Positions 43,138 to 52,368 of a stretch of 64,000 nucleotides of DNA are shown here, piece after piece. The stretch spans positions 29,508-93,507 of the forward strand of contig NZ_KB822611.1 in the NCBI RefSeq assembly GCF_000364625.1, given 5' to 3'. The notes under the pieces were generated by a model. That model did no database searches. It saw only the letters and a program-made list of their open reading frames with translations, and was not told the origin of the DNA. Position 1 is the stretch's first letter. Each line of letters opens with the position of its first letter. The position numbers and the translations under genes were made by a program. The DNA is from Pseudomonas thermotolerans DSM 14292. Its GTDB lineage: Bacteria; Pseudomonadota; Gammaproteobacteria; Pseudomonadales; Pseudomonadaceae.

Positions 43138-45327
43138 TCAGGCCTTGGCGGTGATACGCCAGGCGCGGTGGATCTTCGGATTGCGGGCGAAATCCGGGTC
43201 TAGGGTCTGAGCGCTGATCTCCTCCACCTGGTAGCGCGCCGCCAGTCCCTCGTCGAGCTGGAACTTGCGGAAGTTGTTGGAGAAGTACAGCACCCCGCCT
43301 TTAGCCAAGCGCGCCATAGCCATGTCGATCAGCCTCACCTGGTCGCGCTGCACGTCGAACACCCCCTCCATGCGCTTGGAGTTGGAGAAGGTCGGCGGGT
43401 CGATGAAGATCAGGTCGTACTCGCCGCGGTCGGCCTCCAGCCAGTCCATCACGTCACCCTGCTCCAGACGCTGCTTGTCGGAGAAGCCATTCAACGCCAG
43501 GTTGCGCCGCGCCCACTCCAGGTAGGTCTTCGACAGGTCGACGCTGGTGGTGCTGCGCGCCCCACCCTTGGCGGCGTGCACGGTGGCCGTGGCGGTGTAG
43601 CAGAACAGGTTGAGGAAGCGCTTGCCGGCCGCCTCACGCTGGATGCGCAGGCGCATCGGCCGGTGGTCGAGGAACAGCCCGGTGTCCAGGTAGTCGGTGA
43701 GGTTGACCAGCAGCTTGACCCCACCCTCGGTGACCTCCATGAAGCGCCCTTCGCTGCCCTGGCGCTGATACTGGCGGGTGCCGGTCTGCCGCTCGCGGCG
43801 CTTGATCACCACTCTGGCCGGGTCCACGCCGAGCGCCTGGGGAATCGCCGCCAGGGCATCCAGCAGGCGCGCCTGGGCCTTCTCCGGATCCACCGAACGT
43901 GGTGGCGCGTATTCCTGGACGTGCACCCAGTCGCGGTACAGGTCCACAGCCAAGGCGTACTCCGGCATGTCGGCGTCGTACAGGCGGTAGCACTCCACCC
44001 CCTCGCGGCGCGCCCATTTGCCGAGACTCCTGAGGTTCTTCTGCAGGCGGTTGGCGAACATCTGCCCGCCTTCGGAGAGGCGCGCCGGTTCCATCGCTCG
44101 CGGCCGCTCGTGCTGGCCGTTCTGCGCCTCCGCCACGCGCCGCTCGCCGGTGACGAACTGCTGGGGCTGGACCTTGAATAGCAGCAGCTTGCAGGGCAGC
44201 GCGCCGTTCCAGAAGGCGTACTGCTTGTGGCTGCGGATGCCCATGCGCTTGCCCAGCTCGGGAGCCCCGGTGAATACCCCGGCCTCCCAGTTCAGGCAGG
44301 CCTGGCGCAGGCGCTCGCCGAGGTGCTGGTAGAGGTACAGCAGACTGGCCTCGTCGCCGAGACGCTCGCCGTAGGGCGGGTTGCAGATCACCAGGCCGGT
44401 CTGGCCCCTATCCGGACGCGGCTCGAAGGTGGCCAGCTCGCCCTGGTAGACACGGATCCACTGGCCGAGCCCGGCCCGTTCGATGTTGTTGCGTGCCGGC
44501 TGGATCAGTCGCGGATCGGCCTCGTAGCCACGGATCCACAGCGGCGGTCTGGCCAGACCGGCGGCGGCGCGCTCCTCGGCCTCGGCGTGCAGGCGCTTCC
44601 ACACCGCCGGGACGTGCCCCAGCCAGTTGCTGAAGCCCCAGTGCTCACGGCGCAGGTTGGGAGCGACGTCAGCGGCCATCAGCCCGGCCTCGACCAGGAA
44701 GGTGCCCACGCCGCACATGGGGTCGGCCAGAGCCCCGCCCTCGGCGGCGATGCGCGGCCAGCCGGCGCGGATCAGGATGGCCGCGGCGAGGTTCTCCTTG
44801 AGCGGCGCGGCGCCCTGCTGCAGGCGGTAGCCGCGCTGGTGCAGGCTGTGCCCGGAGAGATCCAGGGACAGCACCGCCTCGCCACGATCCAGGCGCAGGT
44901 GGATGCGCAGGTCCGGGTTGACCTTGTCGATCGACGGACGCTGGCCGCTTTCGCGGCGCAGGCGGTCGACGATGGCGTCCTTTACCTTGAGGGCGCCGAA
45001 GTGGCTGTTATCGATACCCGAACCACGACCGCTGAACTCCACCGCCAGACTGCCGCCCGGGGCCAGGTGCTCGCTCCAGTCCAGCGCCAGCACTTCCTGG
45101 TAGAGCTCCTCGGCATTGCTCATGGTGAAACGCTTGAGCACCAGCAGCACCCGGTTCGCCAGCCGCGACCACAGGCACAGTCGGTAGGCTGTCTCCAGAT
45201 CGGCACTGCCGCGGATCGCCGCGACCTGGCTGCTGGCCTCCTTCAGGCCGAGCCCAGCGGCCTCCTCGGCGAGCAGGGCCTCGAGGCCCTTCGGGCAGGT
45301 GAGAAAAACTTCGTAGTGGTCCGACAT
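43138..45327 (-). CDS. rlmL: Bifunctional 23S rRNA methyltransferase RlmKL
   Basis: This 729-aa protein starts at ATG 45327 (MSDHYEVFLTCPKGLEALLA). It has an N-terminal THUMP domain, an RlmL Rossmann methyltransferase (DPMCGVGTFLVEAGLM; LVICNPPYGERLGDEASL) and a C-terminal RlmK methyltransferase (NLFCYTATATVHAAKGGA; LIFIDPPTFSNSKRM). It makes m2G2445 and m7G2069 of 23S rRNA. An upstream in-frame ATG at 45453 adds unrelated residues and is rejected. Confidence 0.95.
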   Translation of the reverse strand: MSDHYEVFLTCPKGLEALLAEEAAGLGLKEASSQVAAIRGSADLETAYRLCLWSRLANRVLLVLKRFTMSNAEELYQEVLALDWSEHLAPGGSLAVEFSGRGSGIDNSHFGALKVKDAIVDRLRRESGQRPSIDKVNPDLRIHLRLDRGEAVLSLDLSGHSLHQRGYRLQQGAAPLKENLAAAILIRAGWPRIAAEGGALADPMCGVGTFLVEAGLMAADVAPNLRREHWGFSNWLGHVPAVWKRLHAEAEERAAAGLARPPLWIRGYEADPRLIQPARNNIERAGLGQWIRVYQGELATFEPRPDRGQTGLVICNPPYGERLGDEASLLYLYQHLGERLRQACLNWEAGVFTGAPELGKRMGIRSHKQYAFWNGALPCKLLLFKVQPQQFVTGERRVAEAQNGQHERPRAMEPARLSEGGQMFANRLQKNLRSLGKWARREGVECYRLYDADMPEYALAVDLYRDWVHVQEYAPPRSVDPEKAQARLLDALAAIPQALGVDPARVVIKRRERQTGTRQYQRQGSEGRFMEVTEGGVKLLVNLTDYLDTGLFLDHRPMRLRIQREAAGKRFLNLFCYTATATVHAAKGGARSTTSVDLSKTYLEWARRNLALNGFSDKQRLEQGDVMDWLEADRGEYDLIFIDPPTFSNSKRMEGVFDVQRDQVRLIDMAMARLAKGGVLYFSNNFRKFQLDEGLAARYQVEEISAQTLDPDFARNPKIHRAWRITAKA

Positions 45328-45857
45328 GCAAGGCCTCGCGGGCATCCGTGGCCCCTTCTCAGGAGCCTTAGGGTTGAACGGCCACGGTCCCTCCGTGGCC
45401 GCGCGGCGCGACAGCGCCACTCGCCCGGCGCAGCGGGCGTGGACCGGCGACATCGGCAGACGCCGCCAGCCGTCCGTCCCGGCCTAGTCGCCGGGTCCGC
45501 ACACATCCGGTGACAAAAGGTCGCAGGGCAACCCTTCATCGAAATACCTGGGTACCAGCCGCCGCGCTTGGCACGGTCGGAAGAGCCCTACCCCCGGTAT
45601 AGCCGACTCCCGAGGTGCAGGTGGGGCCGTGGCGGACTTCCGCCTTATCGCCCCCACCACGAACCGATTACCGGCTTATGACAAAACGATCATTCCCACC
45701 CGGGGTGGCTTTGGTTAGAAATCAGGTCAGTTCATCCCTGCAACGGGGATGAATGGGTCGCCACGCCGGCAGCGACCCACTGGTAGAGCCATTGCTACCA
45801 GGCCTCACCCTGAGGCGAAGAGAGGACATAACAGTCAACAGCAGAGGGCAACACCCT
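45328..45857 (+). other. Long divergent spacer and structured leader upstream of rmf
   Basis: No gene is seen in these 530 bp. The part 45621-45657 can fold as an extended hairpin: outer GTGGGG/CCCCAC and inner GGCGG/CCGCC with an ACTT loop. Downstream, GACAAAACG near 45680 and GGTTAGAAAT near 45713 could be parts of the rmf promoter. If transcription starts upstream of 45720, rmf has a leader of more than 130 nt. Confidence 0.4.
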
Positions 45858-46076
45858 ATGAGAAGACTCAAGCGTGATCCTTTGGAAAGAGCCTTTGTCC
45901 GCGGTTATCAGTTCGGCCTGCATGGCAAGTCCCGTGATCTCTGTCCGTTTACTCTCCCGTCCGTACGCCAGGCTTGGCTCAATGGTTGGCGTGAAGGTCG
46001 TGGCGACCACTGGGACGGCCTGAAGAAAGGCACGGCAGCAATTCATCGCCTCAATCAAATCAACGCGGTCGGCTAA
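45858..46076 (+). CDS. rmf: Ribosome modulation factor
   Basis: This 72-aa basic protein starts at ATG 45858, behind GAGGG, and reads MRRLKRDPLERAFVRGYQFG then LHGKSRDLCPFTLPSVRQAW, LNGWREGRGDHWDG. It is a clear RMF, which pairs 70S ribosomes into inactive 100S dimers in stationary phase. The length is slightly longer than E. coli RMF. The long upstream region suggests transcriptional or leader control. Confidence 0.96.
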   Translation: MRRLKRDPLERAFVRGYQFGLHGKSRDLCPFTLPSVRQAWLNGWREGRGDHWDGLKKGTAAIHRLNQINAVG

Positions 46077-46171
46077 GAGGATCCCGACGTCAGACTCCCC
46101 AAGCACGCCCCACTCGGGCGGCGGGCGAGAGCCCAGGGCTCCTTCGGGAGCCCTTCCTAATCGGCCGGTAT

Positions 46172-47194
46172 TCAGCGCTGCAGCGCTCCGATGGCATCCA
46201 CCGCCTCGCGGATCAGCGCCGGCCCCTTGTAGATGAACCCCGAATAGATCTGCACCAGGCTGGCGCCCGCGGCGATCTTCTCCGCCGCGTGACGGCCCTC
46301 GGTGATGCCGCCCACGGCGATGATCGGCAGCCGTCCGCCCAGCTCGCCGGCTAGCACCTTGACGACGTGGGTGCTCTTGTCGCGCACCGGCGCACCGGAC
46401 AGGCCGCCGCCCTCATTGCCATGGGGCAGTTCCTCGACGCCGTCGCGGCTCAGGGTGGTGTTGGTGGCGATCACCGCATCCATCCCCGCCTCCACCAGCG
46501 CCGCCGCCACCTGAGCGATTTCCTCGTCGGTCATGTCCGGGGCGATCTTGATCGCCAGGGGCACGCGCCGGCCGTGCTCCACGGCCAGGTCTTCCTGACG
46601 CTGGCGCAGGGCCTCGAGCAGCTGTTTGAGCGAGTCGCCGTACTGCAGGCTGCGCAGTCCCGGGGTGTTCGGCGAGCTGACGTTGACGGTGACGTAGCTG
46701 GCGTGCGGATAGACCTTGTCCAGGCCGATCAGGTAATCGTCCACCGCATGCTCGACCGGAGTGTCGAAGTTCTTGCCGATGTTGATGCCCAGCACGCCCT
46801 TGTAGCTGGCCGCCTTGACCCGCGCCAGCAGATGGTCGACGCCCAGGTTGTTGAAGCCCATGCGATTGATGATCGCCTCCGCTTCAGGCAGGCGGAACAG
46901 CCGCGGTTTGGGATTGCCGGGCTGCGGTCGCGGGGTTACGGTGCCGATCTCGATGAAACCGAAGCCCAGCTGGGCGAAGCCGTCGATGGCGTCGCCGTTC
47001 TTGTCCAGCCCCGCGGCGAGACCCACCGGATTGGGAAACTCCAGGCCCATGACGTTCACCGGCAGGGCACGCGGTGCCTTGCACAGCAGGCGGTTGAGGC
47101 CGAGACGGCCACCGGCGCCGATCAGATCGATGGACAGCTCGTGGGAGATTTCCGGGGAAAGCTGGAACAGCAGCTTGCGGGCCAGGTCATACAT
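46172..47194 (-). CDS. pyrD: Dihydroorotate dehydrogenase (quinone), class 2
   Basis: This 340-aa protein starts at ATG 47194 ([20 protein letters not shown]), which forms the membrane-attached N-terminal helices of class 2 enzymes. FMN and substrate motifs are [44 protein letters not shown] and [14 protein letters not shown]. The catalytic Ser is in NVSSPNTPG. It carries out the fourth step of UMP synthesis at the inner membrane. Confidence 0.96.
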   Translation of the reverse strand: MYDLARKLLFQLSPEISHELSIDLIGAGGRLGLNRLLCKAPRALPVNVMGLEFPNPVGLAAGLDKNGDAIDGFAQLGFGFIEIGTVTPRPQPGNPKPRLFRLPEAEAIINRMGFNNLGVDHLLARVKAASYKGVLGINIGKNFDTPVEHAVDDYLIGLDKVYPHASYVTVNVSSPNTPGLRSLQYGDSLKQLLEALRQRQEDLAVEHGRRVPLAIKIAPDMTDEEIAQVAAALVEAGMDAVIATNTTLSRDGVEELPHGNEGGGLSGAPVRDKSTHVVKVLAGELGGRLPIIAVGGITEGRHAAEKIAAGASLVQIYSGFIYKGPALIREAVDAIGALQR

Positions 47195-47270
47195 GGGCGG
47201 GCTTCGCTCGGTAGGCAGACGATGGCCGGCGATTATAGCCGCGCAGGGGCGGGCCAGGCGAGGCGCATGG

Positions 47271-47492
47271 TCAGTCGCGGCGGCGCAGGCTGAGCAGTTT
47301 GCCCTCGGCGGTGAACTCCAGGAAGAAGCGGCCATAGACCCCGGCCTGGCCGACGAAGGGCCGCAGGTAGTGGGCCGGCAGACTGACCCGCCGGCCGTCG
47401 CGGCTGGTCACCAGCACGCGGTTGGCCTGGCCACGGTAGACGGTCTGCAGGCGATCGGCAGGCAGGGCGATGTCCAGTTCCAGCCAGGGCAT
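47271..47492 (-). CDS. DUF2835 family small protein
   Basis: This 73-aa protein reads [20 protein letters not shown] with [20 protein letters not shown] and [19 protein letters not shown]. It fits the DUF2835 family (recalled), which in many gamma-proteobacteria has the pattern LPAxxLRPFV..GI.GxF. It is soluble, beta-rich and of unknown function. It lies 76 bp upstream of pyrD on the same strand. Confidence 0.8.
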   Translation of the reverse strand: MPWLELDIALPADRLQTVYRGQANRVLVTSRDGRRVSLPAHYLRPFVGQAGVYGRFFLEFTAEGKLLSLRRRD

Positions 47493-47587
47493 GGGCAGGC
47501 TTCCTCTCGCAAGGCATCACATGGTGCCATAATCGTGCAGCGCCAGCCCGTCTCTGCCAAACTGGCCGCACGTTTCCGGAGTACCCC

Positions 47588-48472
47588 ATGACGCTACCCG
47601 ACCCCCCAGTTAACCTGACAAGCCGCCTCGGCGACTTCGCCCGGCGCTTGGGCCTGGGCAACCGGGGGCTGCGCCAGCTGCAGGAGCGCGCCGCTGCCCT
47701 GCGCCTGCCGTTTCCCGGACCGCCGCTGGTGCAGGAAAGCATCTGGTGGCGCAGCGGCCCACAGCTACAGCGTCTGGTAGATCTGCCCCGCGGCGCGCTG
47801 TCCGGTCCGGTGCAGGACGACAAGGCCGAGGCCCATGCCCACCTGGTACGGGTGGTGGAAGTGGAACGCCGCGAGCTGCCCAACCTGGAAGTGCGGTGCA
47901 TCGACGGCCTGGCCGGCGAGCCGGGCGAGCCCTTCGAGCATCTGGAGGACTTCGCCGCCACCGCCGCCTGCCGCAGCCTACGGCTGATCAGCTACAAGGA
48001 CTTCCTGCGTACTCTCGGCCTCGCCCTCCCCCACTTCCTGGCCGGCGAACCCATTCAGCTGCTGCAGGCCGCCTGGCTCGGCGAGCGGCTGTTCTGGGCC
48101 GGCGAGCACCACCAGGCAGCCTTCGCCAGCGCCATCGTCTATGCCCGCCTGCGCGGCCTACAGGACAGTCTGCCGGCCCAACTGCTGCACTATCGCCTGA
48201 GCGCCAGAGGAGTGACCGAGCTGCGCAAGCACTACCACGTGCTGACGGTGCCCGGCCAGGCCTGGAGCGACCCCGGCTTCATGGGACTGCTGCTCGACAA
48301 CGCCCTGCCCTACGCACGGCTGCCGCTGCAGGACGAGAGCCCCCCGGAAATCCTTCTCCTGCCCCGCCGGCATGCCCTGGCCAACGCCTTCGGCGAGGGA
48401 CTGTGCCGGGCGGGCGCCAGCGACTTCGCCGCCTACTTGCAGATCCTGCTGGACGCTCAACCCGCCGACTGA
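47588..48472 (+). CDS. Conserved protein of unknown function (possibly DUF6685)
   Basis: This 294-aa soluble protein has no signal or membrane segment. Recognisable stretches are SLRLISYKDFLRTLGLALPH, LLQAAWLGERLFWAGEHHQA, AFASAIVYARLRGL and ARGVTELRKHYHVLTVPGQA. I recall similar pseudomonad proteins named DUF6685, without confirmation. There is no visible catalytic motif. It is divergent from the DUF2835 gene (95 bp apart) and convergent with pelG, so it is not part of the pel operon. Confidence 0.6.
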   Translation: MTLPDPPVNLTSRLGDFARRLGLGNRGLRQLQERAAALRLPFPGPPLVQESIWWRSGPQLQRLVDLPRGALSGPVQDDKAEAHAHLVRVVEVERRELPNLEVRCIDGLAGEPGEPFEHLEDFAATAACRSLRLISYKDFLRTLGLALPHFLAGEPIQLLQAAWLGERLFWAGEHHQAAFASAIVYARLRGLQDSLPAQLLHYRLSARGVTELRKHYHVLTVPGQAWSDPGFMGLLLDNALPYARLPLQDESPPEILLLPRRHALANAFGEGLCRAGASDFAAYLQILLDAQPAD

Positions 48473-48481
48473 ACCGCCTGC

Positions 48482-49855
48482 TCAGCGGCTCAGCATGAAG
48501 GTCTCGTATTCCAGGTCGTCCAGCGAGGCGGTCAGCCGGTACAGGCCGAGCAGCACGCAGAGCAGCAGCGACAGGCTGAAGCCGTAGCCGAAGAAGCTCG
48601 GTCCGAGCAGCTGACTGATCAGGGTCAGCATGCCGTTGCTGAGCACGAACAGCACGCACAGTTCGAGGACGATGCGGCGCTTGTCCAAGTAGAAGAACAC
48701 GTTGAGCAGCGCCATGAACACCACCTGGATACTCACCCCGATCACGTCCACGTAGAACAGCGGCAGGTAGTAGTGGGAGATGCCCAACCAGTTGAGCAAC
48801 TGTGGCGCCATCAGGAGCAGCAGCACCAGGGTCAGGCCCTGGACCTTGCAGATCTCCAGCAGCCCCTGACGGATGGAGAGGATCATCTGCTCCTTGAGCC
48901 AGCCGATGTGCTGCAGGGTTTCGCCGCCGCGGATCGCATCGTAGACCCGCTCGTACCACTCGGCGAAGTCCGCCTCGATGCGCACCAGGAACACCGCCAT
49001 CCCCGGGATGATCGCCAGGTAGGCGAGGAAGATCGGCAGGTCGTAGAGCATGGAGGCGCGCAGCGGACCGATCACCGCCTCAGAGGTGGACGGGTTGAAC
49101 CAGAAGATGAACTTGTCGATCCAGATCCCCAGGCTGTAGCACAGTCCGGTGAGCAGCAGGCTGACGAATACCTGGCGGCGGTCGAGGAAGTCGAAGGCCA
49201 CCAGACGCTCGGCCGGGTATTCGCGGAGGATGTCGAAGAGGAAGATGAACAGCAGGCTGGAGTGGCCGATCAGCAGCCCCAGCAGCAGCCCCTCCAGCTT
49301 CAGGGCGCGGAGCAGGAAGGCCGAGGCCACCATCAGTGCGTAGCCGAGGAACATCACCGCGAGGATGCGCTTGTAGGCCTTCATCCCGGACAGGAAGATG
49401 ATCACCAGCCAGAGGTTGCAGAGCACCACGAAGTTCGCCATCACCAGGAGCCGGTAGGCGAAGGACTCCGCTTCGAAGAGCAATGCCACCAGCAGGAAGG
49501 AGATCAGCCCCGAGGCCACCGTCACCAGCAGCATGATGCCCACCAGGTTGGGCAGGATCAGACTGTGCTTGCGCTCGAACAGGCGGTCGGAGATGAAACG
49601 GGTGAAGAACAGCTGCAGACCTCCGGTGAAGATCAGCGACAGGGCCATCAGGTAGGTCACGCTGATCAGGAACTGGCGGATCAGCACCTCCGGGACCACG
49701 CTACCGATGCTCAGCACGCCGATCAGCATCACGCTGATGATCGACAGCACCCAGGGGCCGGAGCTGATCAGTCCGGCATACAGGTAGGCGCGCAGGGTCG
49801 CCGTGTAGGAGTCCTGGGACAGCAGCTTGCGCAGTTCGAAACCTATGCCAGCCAT
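48482..49855 (-). CDS. pelG: Pel exopolysaccharide flippase-like membrane protein PelG
   Basis: This 457-aa protein of the polysaccharide-transporter type has about 12 membrane helices and begins MAGIGFELRKLLSQDSYTAT, as PelG does. It moves Pel across the inner membrane together with PelD, PelE and PelF. Its start directly abuts the pelF stop. It is the last gene of the operon. Confidence 0.94.
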   Translation of the reverse strand: MAGIGFELRKLLSQDSYTATLRAYLYAGLISSGPWVLSIISVMLIGVLSIGSVVPEVLIRQFLISVTYLMALSLIFTGGLQLFFTRFISDRLFERKHSLILPNLVGIMLLVTVASGLISFLLVALLFEAESFAYRLLVMANFVVLCNLWLVIIFLSGMKAYKRILAVMFLGYALMVASAFLLRALKLEGLLLGLLIGHSSLLFIFLFDILREYPAERLVAFDFLDRRQVFVSLLLTGLCYSLGIWIDKFIFWFNPSTSEAVIGPLRASMLYDLPIFLAYLAIIPGMAVFLVRIEADFAEWYERVYDAIRGGETLQHIGWLKEQMILSIRQGLLEICKVQGLTLVLLLLMAPQLLNWLGISHYYLPLFYVDVIGVSIQVVFMALLNVFFYLDKRRIVLELCVLFVLSNGMLTLISQLLGPSFFGYGFSLSLLLCVLLGLYRLTASLDDLEYETFMLSR

Positions 49856-51382
49856 CTAGGCGCTCTCCATGCCTTCACGGTACAGCCCGCGGTAGCGCGC
49901 GAGCATGAGTTCTTCGGTGTAGTAGCGGTGCACGCGCTGCAGGCCCACGGCCTGGGCCTGGCGCCAGCGCTGCGGATCGCGCAGAAGACCGAGGATCGCC
50001 CGGGCGGTGGCCTGGGGGTCGGCGATGGCCACCACCTCTCCGGCCAGGCCCAGGTCACGGTCCTCGGGCCCCGAGCCCTCCACCAGCTCGCGGCAGGAAC
50101 CCACGTCGCTGGTCACTACAGGGGTGCCAGCGGCCCAAGCCTCCAGTACCACCAGGGGCTGGGCCTCGCTGATCGAGGTAAGCACCATCACTCCCAGCTG
50201 CGGTAGTACCTCGCGCACCTGGCGGAAGCCGAGGAAGCGCACCTTGTCCTGCAGGCCCAGGCTGGCCACCAGGCTGCGGCATTCGGCGGCGTAGTCCGGG
50301 TCTTCCTCCTCCGGACCGACGATCCAGCCCTCGGCCTCGGGCATGGCGCTGACCACCCCGCGCATGGCGCGGATGAAGGTCTTCACGTCCTTGATCGGTA
50401 CCACCCGTCCGACCAGGCCGGCCACCGGCGGAATCCCCTCGGGCCGGCTGAGCAGTGCCTCGTTCCAGGTGTCCAGCGCGATACCGTTGGGAATCACCCG
50501 GGTCCGCGCCGGGTCGGCGCCATCCTGGATCTGCCGCTGACGGTTGCCCTCGTAGAGGGAGATGATGGTGTGCGCCGAGCGGTAGGTGACCAGACCGATG
50601 CGCTCGAAGAAGCGGATCCACAGCCGCCGGATGTAGCCCACCTCGGCGTCCAGACCGGTCTTCAGGCGCTCGTCGGGGTTCTCGGCGATCCAGGCCGCCT
50701 GGGCCAGGTCGATTTTGCGCTCCTTGGTGTAGATGCCGTGCTCGCTGAGCAGGTAGTGGCAGCCCCAACGGCGCTGCAGCACGCTGCCCAGAAACCCGGC
50801 GTAGCCGGTGGAGATGGAGTGCAGCATGCGCGCGCGCGGCAGGCGTCGCGAGGCCTCGGCGAGCATGAACAGCGGCGCTTGCATGGAACGCAGGGTCCAG
50901 AAGTAGTTGACGAACGAGGGGTCGGCACAGTGCTTGCGGTAGCCGCTGGTGATCGCTTCCCAGCTGGCCCGGCTGTGCAGGAAATCGTCGCGGCCGATAC
51001 GTCCCTCGGCCAGGGTGTCGAGGAAGGCTTCTCCCTGCTCCAGGCTCGGCTCCTCCGGATAGTGGAGGAAGCGATGCACGTCCAGCAGCAGCTCGCCGAG
51101 GTTCCTCGGCGGCTCGGTGGACTGCGCCCCGTGGCTGGTCCAGGCATCCGCCAAGAAGTGCTCCTCGATGTGCACCACGTTGTCGGGGACGGCGTAGTGG
51201 CGGGCGCCGTAGGCTTCCCGCTGGCCACCGATGAAGAACACCGAGAAGGTCAGCTCCGGCAGGCCGAGGATCAGTTGGTTGATCCAGCTTGACACTCCGC
51301 CGCGCACGTAGGGCCATGTGCCTTCCAGCAGCAGGCAGACATCGACGCCGGGGGTATCGTTGGCAACAGGATTGGCTGTCAT
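49856..51382 (-). CDS. pelF: Pel cytoplasmic glycosyltransferase PelF
   Basis: This 508-aa GT4 family enzyme has the PelF opening DVCLLLEGTWPYVRGGVSSW and INQLI. The C-terminal nucleotide-sugar domain has GRVVPIKDVKTFIRAM and the E-x7-E motif in SEAQPLVVLEAWAAGTPVVT. It polymerises the aminosugar backbone of Pel (UDP-GalNAc/GlcNAc donors in P. aeruginosa). It overlaps pelE by 4 bp. Confidence 0.95.
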   Translation of the reverse strand: MTANPVANDTPGVDVCLLLEGTWPYVRGGVSSWINQLILGLPELTFSVFFIGGQREAYGARHYAVPDNVVHIEEHFLADAWTSHGAQSTEPPRNLGELLLDVHRFLHYPEEPSLEQGEAFLDTLAEGRIGRDDFLHSRASWEAITSGYRKHCADPSFVNYFWTLRSMQAPLFMLAEASRRLPRARMLHSISTGYAGFLGSVLQRRWGCHYLLSEHGIYTKERKIDLAQAAWIAENPDERLKTGLDAEVGYIRRLWIRFFERIGLVTYRSAHTIISLYEGNRQRQIQDGADPARTRVIPNGIALDTWNEALLSRPEGIPPVAGLVGRVVPIKDVKTFIRAMRGVVSAMPEAEGWIVGPEEEDPDYAAECRSLVASLGLQDKVRFLGFRQVREVLPQLGVMVLTSISEAQPLVVLEAWAAGTPVVTSDVGSCRELVEGSGPEDRDLGLAGEVVAIADPQATARAILGLLRDPQRWRQAQAVGLQRVHRYYTEELMLARYRGLYREGMESA

Positions 51383-52368
51383 AACCAGTATCTCGCCAGC
51401 GCCGCCAGCGGCGGACGCTGCAACAGGTCGGAGGGAATCTCGCCGAGCAGCCGGGGAATGGCCCGGTACTCGCGACGCAAGAAGGCGATCTCGGCGCGAT
51501 ACGGGGCCAGTTGGGCCGCTGCGGCGCCGGCCGCCTCGGCATCGTCCAGGTGCGCCGCGGCCGACTCGAGATCGCCCTGCTCCAGGGCGATGCGCCCCGC
51601 GAGCAGGTGCAGCTCGGCGCTGGGGGCGCCCTGCAGGGCCTGATTCACATGCTGGCGAGCCTGGTCGAGGACGTGCTCGAGCACGCTACCCTGGGCCAGC
51701 CCCACGTAGGCCAGCTCCCAGTTCCAGCGCGCCAGCATGCCGTGGATGGCGTAGCGCCGCCCCGGCTTGGCCTTGGCCAGTTGCTCCAGCGCATGTTCGA
51801 TCCGCTGGTTGATGCGGCTCTCGCGCTGGTCGAGCATCGAGTAGGCCAGCAGACGCACGTCGTCGGAGGCGTCGCGCAGAGCCAGCTTGAGAATCGGGAT
51901 CGCCTCGCGACTACGCATCCGCCGGGTGGCGAATATCGCGGTGAGACGCTGATCCGGATCCGAAGCGTGGAGCAGCACGTCCTGCAGGCCGCCATCGCCG
52001 AACATCAGATCGTGCTTCTTCTCTTGGGGGCGGAACGGCAACTCGGGTACCCCCACCGCCTGCCAGGGCTGCTCACGACGCTTGCGCGGCAGGTACAGAG
52101 CCGGAAACAGCGAGAGCGACACGCCGACCATGCCGATCAGCGGGATGAAGAAAGACAGGCAGAAGATGAACAGCGGACTCCACGGCAGCGGAAAGCGGTA
52201 GCGCCGCGGCAGCAGCATCCAGATGCCAATGGTCAGCAACAGGCTGCCGAGCCCGTGCGCCAGCGTGTAGAGCAGCGCAGCCTCAAGAACCGGCAGGTTG
52301 CTGGCCGCGCTGATCCAACTGCCCAGCTCGAAGAGGAAGGCGCCGCTAAATAGCCACTTGCTGATCAT
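51379..52368 (-). CDS. pelE: Pel inner-membrane TPR protein PelE
   Basis: This 329-aa protein has two or three N-terminal membrane segments (FLFELGSWISAASNLPVLEA; LLYTLAHGLGSLLLTIGIWM; FIFCLSFFIPLIGMVGVSL), then a helical cytoplasmic domain of TPR-like repeats (RIALEQGDLESAAAHLDDAE). PelE bridges PelD, PelF and PelG. It overlaps pelD by 23 bp. Confidence 0.92.
   Translation of the reverse strand: MISKWLFSGAFLFELGSWISAASNLPVLEAALLYTLAHGLGSLLLTIGIWMLLPRRYRFPLPWSPLFIFCLSFFIPLIGMVGVSLSLFPALYLPRKRREQPWQAVGVPELPFRPQEKKHDLMFGDGGLQDVLLHASDPDQRLTAIFATRRMRSREAIPILKLALRDASDDVRLLAYSMLDQRESRINQRIEHALEQLAKAKPGRRYAIHGMLARWNWELAYVGLAQGSVLEHVLDQARQHVNQALQGAPSAELHLLAGRIALEQGDLESAAAHLDDAEAAGAAAAQLAPYRAEIAFLRREYRAIPRLLGEIPSDLLQRPPLAALARYWL

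Noticed and set aside
45327-45453. Longer rlmL start at 45453
   Set aside because: The added residues are Arg/Ala/Pro-rich without family similarity. MSDHYEVFLTCPKGLE at 45327 is the expected RlmL start.
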